DNA from: Clavelina lepadiformis
Lineage: Eukaryota; Chordata; Ascidiacea; Aplousobranchia; Clavelinidae
Length of the DNA stretch: 64,000 nucleotides
Assembly: GCF_947623445.1 (NCBI RefSeq)
Contig: NC_135244.1
Span: forward strand, 9,858,001 to 9,922,000
Direction of reading: 5' to 3'
Shown here: positions 48,901 to 57,831 of the stretch, one piece after another
Layout: every line of letters starts with the position of its first letter
Position numbering within the stretch: position 1 is the stretch's first letter
Notes under the pieces: model-generated
Databases searched by the model: none
Seen by the model: only the letters and a program-made list of their open reading frames with translations
Told to the model about the DNA's origin: nothing
Position numbers and translations under genes: made by a program

Positions 48901-51509
48901 TTTCACAATAACTGTCAAATGTATGTAAAAATGTTGTAGATACTATAAAATTGCATTTAGTAGCTAACTTGCTTCTACGTTTTTGTGTATTATTTAATTT
49001 AATTATTGTAATGTGCAGTTAAAAGCATATTTATAGCAAGATACGATACTGCAGGCTGTATGGTTTACCAAAAGTTTACTTTTTAGCAAATGAATGTAAC
49101 GAACCACCTCAGCTTCCTGCAAGCATGGTTGCCGGAAAACGAGTTTGCGATAATCGATTTGGATCATCGTACAGCATAAGCTGCAAGGATGGCAGATCCA
49201 TTAAGTTTGTCGGTGCAAATCCACCAGTACAAACTATTTATAACCAGACGACAGTTGTTAACTATTGTGGACGGATTGGATGGCTAATCACTGATGCAAG
49301 TGTTCTGGTTTGCGAGGCTCGTAAGTAGTCTATATAGACTAGAGTACCCATGCAAAAGAAAACTTAAGACTAAGGTTTCGTAAAAAACTTATCAGGGTAT
49401 TTTTACTACCGTATTTACGTGATTGTAAGGAGCCCTCGATTGTAAGACGCATGTAATGCTGCTAAAATTTGTATAATTAAGCCGCGCATAAACATACGGT
49501 ACAGTAAGCGAAAAAACGAGAAAGAAAGTTTTATTGATAAAATGTAGCCAACAAAAAATGCCTTATAAAACTCATAAAAAATGTATATTTTCTGCATAAA
49601 AAATGTATAAACTGCCCTCGAATGTAAGCCGCAAAAATCATGATAAAAATCTGCTACGGCTTACAATCGAATAAGTAAACGGAAGTTGATAAATTTTTTG
49701 ATTGAATCAATATTAAAGCTATAACAATACTTTTTTCTTTTATGGGTTAATCGCTTCCCTAAAAGGCAAATTGCTTGAAATATCGTTGGTAATGTAGACG
49801 ATTACATAGCCATACTTAACTCAATTTAAGTCGTGGGAGTCTTTGAAAACAAGAAGAGATATAAAGCTTTACAGTTCCAAAATATCTTTTTGTTAGATTT
49901 TCACCATTTTATAGCTGCGTTTTTACACATTCTGTGCACTAACCCTATGAAATGTTTGTACACAAACTATTTTATTTTTGTGTAGTGCCTACGCCCCTAA
50001 GTACAATATCAACCACATCGAAATCAACGTCACAAAGTACGACTTCGTCTACCACTTCTAAAGCCACACCTTCACCTGCGACACCTAAAACAACTTTTAC
50101 AACATCAAAAGCAAAAACTTCTAAAACAACTACAACGCCATCAACAGAACAGAAAATAACTTCAAAAACATCAAAGCCCGAAACACCAAAAAAACCTAGT
50201 AAGTTCAACCAAATCTTTCCCCAATTTTGTTCAGAACAATGGAAACATCGAACGTTTCAGTTTGGTATAGCATATGCAAAAAGTTTTTTTGGTAAACTTT
50301 TAGGCAATAACTGCAAAGCACATGTTGAGTAAAAACAAATGGTCTGCTTATGCGTTACAAAATGCAAAAATGTGCACTCTGATATAAACTAATATTCCCG
50401 CAAAAATGGTCGCAGCACCGCCACATTGCGTTTACATTTCATCTTAACTTTATAAATGTATAAAATGATAAGAACAAAAGTATTTCAAGTCAATCTAGCA
50501 CTTATGATGTCTTGTTTTTTTACAGCGCTCGGGACTCCACCCAAAACTGCTATGGCCCCTACAGCCACTACTACTGCCGCTAGCGCTACGGTTAATGGCT
50601 CGGGGAATGTACAATTGACTGGTAAACAATCATCCAGTGGAGGTATGGGCTCCGGTGCCTTGGCAGCAATTATAGTCCTCGTGGTTCTGTTGGTCATCAT
50701 CGTCGCTGTAGTCGTGGTAGTCACGTAAGTAGTTTTAGTGTTATTTAGCTCGTTGTTGGACTTAATTTTACAAGATACTTCAATGCAATCTACTATCTTA
50801 AACTTGGTTTCTTAATGAGACCGGTGATGATAAGCATACTTTTAAACACAGGCTACGAAAGCGCGGCACACCTTGGTTAACAAGCATCAATTTTCCTTAT
50901 GTATGGAGAGCGAGTGATGATACCGATAATATTTACGAAAATGATTCCAACAGAGTCAATAATCATTATAGCGTCATGTGATGCTATTGCTTAAACAAGC
51001 AATAGGATACAGTACTTTTAGTAAGCCGCATCGCACATTGTTTAGAAGACAGGCCCACGAAATCTTATTTGAGTTAAAACTTCGCTGTTTGCTGTATACG
51101 CTTGCTTTTTCGGATTTTGAAAACAATTTTAATACTTTTTCGGTTCAGCATTTGCTTCAAGGCTGAAAAAAGTATGTTAGCCCAAGTTGCTGTTTACTAA
51201 TTTAGTATTGGTCCAAACTTGAATTGATTTTGGAGTGAATGAAAAGATTTGTGAATTAAAATCCACTTTTCTCAGCTAAAACTCTTTATTTACTTTACCT
51301 AGCCTTCTAACACCAAACCACCCTGAGCTTCTCGCTTTTATTTTCTCAGTAACTTTATCGTATAAAATAACTCTTCTTTTATTCACTCCAGAATCCGAAA
51401 TCGACCTGTTTGGAAAGTGGCAAGGTTTCCAGTTTTCTGGAAAAGAAAGGCAGAAGACGCAGTTGACATGAATGCAACGTCAGACTCCCCTTACTCTATG
51501 ATCACGTAA
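42906..51509 (+). CDS. Kringle - LRP propeller - EGF - propeller - EGF - HYR - sushi-like transmembrane receptor (22 exons)
   Basis: Exons: 42906-43014, 43388-43529, 43775-43860, 43963-44179, 44571-44801, 44923-45063, 45856-45979, 46103-46277, 46359-46493, 46572-46688, 46849-46980, 47077-47242, 47382-47515, 47597-47750, 47999-48168, 48244-48387, 48546-48671, 48792-48920, 49087-49320, 49986-50198, 50526-50724, then 50852-50981 or 51392-51509. The total is 3408 or 3396 nt (1135 or 1131 aa), all phases consistent. Order: signal peptide ([14 protein letters not shown], 1-36), kringle (37-112), LRP-type propeller (113-408, YWTD in LYWTDSEF and LYWTDFTG), EGF (409-453), the ten-exon module shared with the minus-strand gene (454-955), Ser/Thr/Lys stalk (956-1026), membrane span (about 1066-1091) and a tail. 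A single-pass surface receptor is inferred; ligand unknown. Confidence 0.92.
43138..43188. repeat. (TA)-rich microsatellite, receptor intron 1
   Basis: Mostly TATATA units with interruptions. Confidence 0.85.
43388..43860 (+). CDS. Kringle domain, exons 2-3 of the plus-strand receptor
   Basis: Two exons with phases 1-2-1, the usual kringle gene layout. Motifs in order: [47 protein letters not shown] and [10 protein letters not shown]. Six Cys, the CQ-W pair, NYCRNPDGD and WCYTT are the diagnostic kringle features. Kringles usually bind proteins or lysine residues; the ligand here is unknown. Confidence 0.95.
43963..46493 (+). CDS. LRP-type YWTD propeller and EGF (exons 4-9)
   Basis: Five exons with phases 2-2-2-0-1, unlike the module pattern, carry [45 protein letters not shown] and KPRGIAVLS. 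These are canonical LDLR/LRP propeller signatures, more so than in the downstream module. Exon 9 is an EGF domain: [29 protein letters not shown]. The different phase pattern implies this propeller has a separate origin from the module propeller. Confidence 0.9.
45075..45360. repeat. Probable decayed hAT-like copy, receptor intron 6
   Basis: The left part starts near TTTGGTTCTTAACTTTTTGC followed by TGTCCCC. The right part, read inverted, has CAACCTTTTTCAACC followed by GGACCCCAGAGAC. The pattern of a C/T-rich end and an inner CCCC block is typical of hAT ends, but the inverted match is imperfect and no target duplication was seen. Confidence 0.4.
46572..49320 (+). CDS. Fourth copy of the ten-exon receptor module (exons 10-19)
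   Basis: Phases 1-1-2-1-2-1-1-1-1-1 equal those of the three modules in the minus-strand gene; length 502 aa. Marks: [59 protein letters not shown]. The EGF-like exon starts [10 protein letters not shown] and contains HELCVD, KCICGDG. HYR: YTCPDN, extra [28 protein letters not shown]. Sushi-like: [32 protein letters not shown]. Confidence 0.9.
49408..49684. mobile_element. MITE in receptor intron 19
   Basis: The left end ACCGTATTTACGTGATTGTAAG and, read inverted, the right end CCGTTTACTTATTCGATTG plus TAAGCC are imperfect inverted repeats. Inner blocks CCCTCGATTGTAAG and CCCTCGAATGTAAGCCGC repeat the same motif. No coding content. The family was not identified. Confidence 0.7.
49986..50724 (+). 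CDS. Stalk and membrane-span exons (20-21)
   Basis: Exon 20 is a Thr/Ser/Lys/Pro-rich stalk of low complexity, likely O-glycosylated. Exon 21 continues with [13 protein letters not shown] and an Ala/Ile/Val membrane span beginning [20 protein letters not shown]. Its donor leaves phase 2 after the codons for VVVT, the same phase and residue as the minus-strand paralog. Confidence 0.9.
50852..50981 (+). CDS. Alternative last exon a: tail ending YSVM
   Basis: Acceptor AACACAG, entry phase 2, 43 codons including TGA. The tail begins TLRKRGTPW, has [10 protein letters not shown] and IYEND, and ends NHYSVM, a C-terminal YxxM. It lies 127 bp after the membrane-span exon. Confidence 0.85.
51392..51509 (+). 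CDS. Alternative last exon b: tail ending YSMIT
   Basis: Strong polypyrimidine tract and acceptor CACTCCAG, entry phase 2, 39 codons including TAA. The tail begins TIRNRPVW, has [12 protein letters not shown] and ends SPYSMIT. Alignable with exon a (T-[LI]-R-[KN]-R, W, FP-x2-W, then an acidic stretch and YS), so the two are probably a tandem exon duplication used as mutually exclusive last exons. An AATAAA at 52295-52300 may be its polyadenylation signal. Confidence 0.82.
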
Positions 51510-52829
51510 CATGTGTAAACGTCATGTTAGTTTCTTTTTAAGCAAAAATTGGGGCACAATACTTAGCAAGAAACTAACAAATATAACCTTCTGGATCTTT
51601 TTCTGAAGTAAATGGATTACTCGGAGTCGTAAGCAAATGCTCAACCGAATTTTATTCTTGCGTAGTACTTAGTTACTTAAACTTTAACGTTTTTGATTTG
51701 AAATATTTCCATTTTTTCTTAAGTGATATAGTTTTCTTAAATTACCATCTGTATATCAAGTACGTATTCAACGATAATATGCAACAAAAGGTTTTGCCAA
51801 CTTCATATTGTTACGTCAGTATATCTGTTATGTACAATTTCATTCAGTTTATTTCCTTATGTTACGACTTATAGTATCGGGTTGTACTATATACTGTACA
51901 GTGCCTTTTATTGTTTTCTTATGGTATATGTTGAGAAGTTTGAATTGTTTTAAAAATGTGATCTGCTTTGTTGTAGGCCTACAACGTTATAGCGTGCCTT
52001 TATAAATATTATTACAACAGCTCTTTCACGGTTGTTCTTGCTGTTACCTGCTACACTTTTGAACCTCACAGAACTAACATTGGTGTATTAATGTCACTGT
52101 CATGTCTGTTACACTACTCATATACATTCCGGGACAGAGGTGTTGAGCAGCCATCCAATAGTCCCTAAATTTAGCTGTCCACCAGCCTCACTAAATAGGA
52201 ATTGTAAACTGGGCAGTCCAATCGTTGATTATGTGATCTTTTGCCGTCACAAGCCGACAGGGAAGTTGGTCTCAATATTACTTGTGGATGCCAGAATAAA
52301 AGTACCCGAGGCCGATGCGCAGAAAGTTTCATCTCTATCGAAATCGCGTGTCAGTATAGAACACTCGAGCAGGATATAGCGAAATCTTTGGAATACACTA
52401 TTTTTCGAAACTAGATCGTTTGCAAATTTTAGGTGACACGTGAACAGAATCTATATTACTATTCTATCTCTAGAATCGTTTCCCAGGTAGTATCAGCCAG
52501 CACTGTCACTGTATTATTAGTACGTTTTGCATTACATACTGCAAATGTTTTACAAGTTAACATATCTGATATGAAAATGCAGAAAAACCATATCAAAATG
52601 TAAAAACAACAGGAAATATTACATATAGCAAGTACTCAAACAGCAATCGCACTCGCTTACGGAACTTTTCGGACCAGGTAGACCTATTATATTGGTATCA
52701 ATTAGAGTTAGACTAAAGTTAGTATACTATGTTTCATTTCAAAGTAACTATTGAGAAGGTTTGAAAGTAAACAAAATGAATATCGAAGATAAAAAAAGTG
52801 GATATAGATGCGCGAACGACATAACTATC

Positions 52830-53520
52830 GGATTACTGGTAGGCCTACTAGAAAATAGCCCATACCAGTAAAGAAAAAACCAAAACACGAAATATCAAAA
52901 TGAAAAAAAAACAAAAAAAACGGAAATACAGAAATATAGAAAAACCAAAACGAAAAATACCAACATAGCGATAACCAAAATGAAAAGTGCCAAACTGGAC
53001 AATACAAAAATTGATGTACTGAAACGGGAAAATACTGAAACGGAAAATACTAAAATAAACATAGACCTAACCTAAACGAAAAATTTCAAACTGAAATCTT
53101 TAAAGTCTTTGGCAGGGATGTATGAAGCTTTAGAATATTTTCCAGTTTAGTATTTTTCTGGTTGGTATTTTCCGGTTTGGAATTTTTCAATTAAGTATTT
53201 TTCAGTTAAGAATTTTTTGATTTACTTGTTACCATTTCGGTATTTTCCGATTTACTATTTTCCGTTTTGGTTATTTTTGTTTTGGTAATTACCGTTTTGT
53301 GGTTTTCTACTTAGTTTTTTTCTGTTTTATTTTTTATTTTGGTATTTTCGCGGTTAGTATTTTCCGTTTTGGTTATTTTTGTTTTGGTAATTACCGTTTT
53401 GTGGTTTTCTACTTTGTTTTTTTCTGTTTTATTTTTTATTTTGGTATTTTCGCGGTTAGTATTTTTCGTTTTGGTTATTTTTCGTTTTGGTATTTTCCTT
53501 ACTACAGTTTTCAGCATCCT
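52830..53520. repeat. Low-complexity foldback built from ATTTTCCGTTTTGGT-type units
   Basis: The left part (about 52860-53090) is strongly purine-biased with units like ACCAAAACGAAAAATAC. The right part (about 53130-53510) contains the complementary units GTATTTTCCGTTTTGGT on the same strand, so the whole region is an inverted array. Inside the right part a 102-bp unit is duplicated in tandem, starting at 53256 and 53358, with a third partial start at 53460. The hydrophobic open frame across 53299-53550 is a by-product of this T-rich array. Confidence 0.85.
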
Positions 53521-54180
53521 CTAATCACCACCACCAGATTATATATATAAAGATCATCAAAGAGCTACCCGGTACAGACAAATAACATCCCGCAGGTAAA
53601 AATGTAATATTAATTTTAATTTAATTTAATTTAAAATATTAATCTTATCAAATACAATAACAAAATTCCTTACCTCTATATAATATCAAAGGTACATACG
53701 TATGATGAAATCCACTGAGAACCAGGTGGTTATTCATTGTAAAAATGCCAACTTATAGCTATAACATCTTGTCTCAAATGAAGATTCAACAAAAAACTTT
53801 CTCCAAAGAACAGCGCTGACCGCAGCAAAACATTAACTACGAGCTCGACTAAGGGGTAAAACACAAGCCTATTTTATTGAAATCAAATGAAGATTTAGCG
53901 TGTAACACTGGCTCTTCTTTAGTGTGTAGACTGTGTAACGTTAAGTTACTTTCAGAATCTGTATTGCTAACTATTGAAATTTGACGAATTAACTTCAAAC
54001 CCTTGTCTCGCATTAAACGTCATGCAAAGAGATAGAGATCTTCCACAGAGATCATCCTAAGGATGAGCTGTACAAAGCAGATCAAGAGCTTGCTTCGTTT
54101 CATGGTTTTTGGGGAAATCAGATGCACAACTATGGCAAGCCATACTGGACAAAAGTGAAAATCGTTACGTGTAAGATATT

Positions 54181-54543
54181 GGGTTGGTTAAGTGGGACAA
54201 AAACGCCTAATCGCAGGCGATTAGGCCTTAACAAGAGTGAAGTGATTGGTTGGGATGTTATTGTTGGCTAAATTGGACGGAAACATCACGTATAGAGGCA
54301 AAAAAGTTCGGCGAGCAAGTTAATGAATCTCGTCCGTGCTTGTGCTGCACTTCCCACTATGGATTACATTAAATCGTTACAACCTATAACCAACATACCA
54401 CCGAGTCTTCAATTATTGTAGACGCCAGCCATCGCAGACTAAAGCGTTTAATTCGTCCACTTTGGCCAACAATGGTTCCAATTCAACACTCCACTCCATG
54501 TTAACGCATTATCGCGTGTTTTTTGTCTCACTTGGTCAACCCC
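54181..54543. mobile_element. MITE with long imperfect inverted repeats (about 110 bp arms)
   Basis: The left end GGGTTGGTTAAGTGGGACAA and, read inverted, the right end GGGGTTGACCAAGTGAGACA match, and matching continues inward (TTGTTGGCTAAATTGGACG versus TTGTTGGCCAAAGTGGACG). No coding content and no clear target duplication. Confidence 0.75.
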
Positions 54544-56700
54544 CTTCCACGTTCAGGTTCTCACTTTTGTCCAGAATGGCTTGTCATCAAAAATAAGGTG
54601 CTCCAAACGAGTGCATGCAAATAAACGTGAAACAGGCGAAGAGAATATACAGTACATACAGAAAAGAAAATCATTTAAAAAGGACAAAAAATTGCACAAC
54701 GCCACTCGGTTTATTTTGCCAAAATCTGCCAAACAACTTGCAGATCTGAAAACCGCTCTTGCTTGCATTTAAAAACAGCAACAGGCCCACAAATGTGATG
54801 GTGAGTGGTGACATCAGGAGTCCACAGAGACAAAAAGGTTGAGAATGACTGGTTGACACAATATCAAATATCAAAAGTGAAAACACTTCTGTAAAACGTG
54901 ACAGAAGTGATAAAGTAGCGCATATAAAAGCACTGTACATGGTAGATTTACAGTCTTCATCTGTTCCATCTTTTCCTTCAATTTGACTAAGCGCTGTACT
55001 TTATGATAGAAAAAGCAGAAGTATATAATTATAAGACACATATTGGCGTACGTTTTATGGTAGATCTATATAAAACAGACATTGTTTCATAAAGTTTGGC
55101 CTCAACATTTAGACTACAATCCACTTTATGGAATTTTCTCACAATCTGACCGTTTCTGTCTCATTATGATCGAGCAACCTTCCGGCAAAGATTGCTTGAT
55201 TTTAATTGCATAGGAAAGTTATGTCCATAATTCAACCAAAATTAACTAAAGCTTTGGCACTTTGTTCAAGTGTGATATACCGACATTGCGCTAACAATGT
55301 GGGCGATTCTCCACTACGTTCAGTCAGACTTTCGCAACACGCCCAATAATTATGATGTCATGTTGGAATGTGCACGTGCCGAAGCCAATGACTGCCTGCC
55401 ATTGCAATGATAATGGCACAATGCGACTACCGAATGGTTGTCAGTACAGTAATCCGAATCTTCAACAGGTTTGTCCAGTTGTGTTCGATGGCAATCATCG
55501 CGACATCGCAGTCTATGGTATAGGTCTATAGGAAACCGACAAACGTAGCAGATTTGATAGAAGGCACAGCCAAATTCGTATCCAGGCCAGTGTAGAAGGG
55601 GGTCAGAGGGGCCAGTTGTTCCGAGCCTATATGACTTGTAATGTGGCCTAATATTATTTGAAAGTTTATTTTGCAATTTAAACATTCAATGTCACGCCTT
55701 CATGTAGCCTCCAAGGAAGCATGTAGCAATAAAAGAAAAGTTAAAATGTATTGTACAATAAATACTGACTAACGTGTATGATTTTACATTTATGTGAAGT
55801 CAATAGAAATGAAACTAAAAACTAACACTCTTATTTAATCCAAATATTTATTTGTACCACGTTATTAATGTAGAATGTTACCAAAACCTTTTTAAAACAA
55901 AATTTTGACCTTTTGATTTTAAACTGCACCGCAATAAATGCGTTGTGGTTAAAATCGTTAGACTGTAATGACTAATGAGTAAATTTGCAGTGGTTACTAG
56001 TGGCAACTAGCCCTTTTTCTAATATCTATTTAGGAATTACGAGCTTAACTATATGACGAATGGTTGAGTTGAAGTTATAACTTGTAGTAATGTAGTTGAA
56101 CAAGTCGAACACACCACCAAGTCATAAAGTTGCAGCACGTAGTTGATTGTGATTTCTGGTCTGTCGATTATGAGTCTCCAAGGTCATGAACATTTTTCAA
56201 TACCAGAAAGTTCAATTGTTTGCGCTGAATTATTCTTGTCTGATTGCAGACATTTTCTCAGCAGTCACTTCAGTTTGTATTGTTTGTAATACTACTGCCT
56301 CTGTAAGCTCGACCGCTTACACGATCAATAATTATGTGCTGAACCCTATACAACCGTCGCTAGTTGCTGTCTAATTGCGGTGGTATCAATAAGCACAATT
56401 GGTCACTTCGAATTGATTATATTGATTTTTCAATAGGGATATACAACAATTTTTTTCTTGGTTAGCAGGAAAACACGTCACAACGAACCACACATACAAG
56501 CAGGCAAAACCGTAGCTGTTGAAAACCATCAACTGGAAATTGTTTGCAGGTCGCTGAAGGATTACGACATATATTCTGAGAATATTATGTCTTGCAAATA
56601 ATACAAACATAGTTACTGAAGTCACATAATTTTACTTGTTATTTATTTCACAGCTGATTTGCAATTCTTCATACGTCTATACGTTATAATCAATTTTTGC

Positions 56701-56982
56701 AGGGACCGAAATTTATTTTTTGGTTCAGGCCCACATTGCGCTCAACAAGATTCTGCTAGTACCAAAGGGAAATATCTGACTAGCAGGAAGCTTTGTCCTA
56801 TGGAAAGCTTTCCCCATGATAAAGATACACCTTACACTGGGACTACACCACACTACAGAGGTGCACGGCGGCAATGCATCGATGATGTCATTTCACAGCT
56901 GCGACTGAAAAGGCAAAAATCAGTTTTCTTGACGTCACAGAGGCGTTCAATCGGTTATTATAACGTCATCGCTGCCTCCTAA
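56701..56982 (+). other. Weak candidate terminal exon
   Basis: After a good acceptor (CAATTTTTGCAG, ending at 56701) an open frame runs to TAA at 56980-56982 and includes HYRGARRQCIDDVISQLRLK. No domain is recognised and no upstream exon could be joined with confidence. It may be chance. Confidence 0.2.
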
Positions 56983-57787
56983 TTTTTCTGGTTTGTAGTT
57001 TTTTTCAGAGAAGTGTATTTTTAGAAAAATATTTCATTTTGTTTCCTAAAGCTTCATTTTTGCACTCACGGTTGTTATAAGGTGACTCGAGTCAAGTCAA
57101 GTAAAAACATGAGAATTTGTAACTTGAGTCGACTCGAGTCATAGCAACACTGCCGCTAAGGATTGCGTGATGCACAGGGTGACGATTGTGTACTTGTGTG
57201 ACACACGAGAACAGTCAAAAGCAGTGGTTCAAAGTTATTGAAGCAAAGAATGCAGCAAGTAGGTTACGCGTTTTGATGAAAGCATGTGCCGCAGTCTCGG
57301 CAACAATGGTTTAAATATGATGAAATGAGACCAAAACGCGAAGAAACTTGGCGTTGCCCCCCAAAAGGTCTACGAGCTTTCCATCAGGTCTTCTGTGCTG
57401 CTCCCAATCTTCTTTTCAAGCGTGTAGCTACAACAAATTTATCCATTGTTTCTTAACGTTGAATAAAGAATGTTACTAGATTGTCCTCAACAAGCCCCAC
57501 CGCCAAAGAGCTAAAGCACAAACCTATAATATTCATAAACCGAACAACAAAGATGCTGCTAACATTTTTGGTGAAATCATAGGTACTGTGGTTAATTGGA
57601 ACTCTTTTTGTTCTGACCTAAGTCTGACCTGCTGAAATATGCACTAACAATGTGACCTTATCTTGCCTAAAGTATTTAAATCCATCTAATCTTTGAGTAG
57701 GTGTACTGTATACTGTAACTTATACTAAAGCAAAAAAGTACAGCAATTATACTTCGTAATCACTAAGGAAACCAACACACAACGTTA

Positions 57788-57793
57788 TTTATT
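57788..57793 (-). terminator. Probable polyadenylation signal of the GPCR gene
   Basis: AATAAA on the minus strand 39 nt after the GPCR stop codon. Confidence 0.5.
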
Positions 57794-57831
57794 TAATGTC
57801 CGTCGTTTTTCAACGCTTGAAACTAAAATGG

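Larger units (their letters stand above)
51510..57831. other. Intergenic region between the receptor and GPCR genes
   Basis: Apart from the listed repeats (52830-53520, 54181-54543), no exon could be supported. A plus-strand frame ending at 56982 is listed separately as a weak candidate. A palindromic GACTCGAGTCAAGTC/GACTTGAGTCGACTCGAGTC pair at about 57080-57140 is another small inverted repeat. Confidence 0.5.

Noticed and set aside
49972..50208. Val/Asp-rich minus-strand open frame
   Set aside because: Antisense shadow of the Thr/Ser-rich stalk exon of the plus-strand receptor.
50485..50724. Thr-rich minus-strand open frame
   Set aside because: Antisense of the membrane-span exon.
53299..53550. 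83-codon hydrophobic, Phe/Tyr-rich open frame that looks like a membrane protein
   Set aside because: It is the translation of the T-rich repeat array; repeats appear in the peptide at the DNA period and the other frames are open too.
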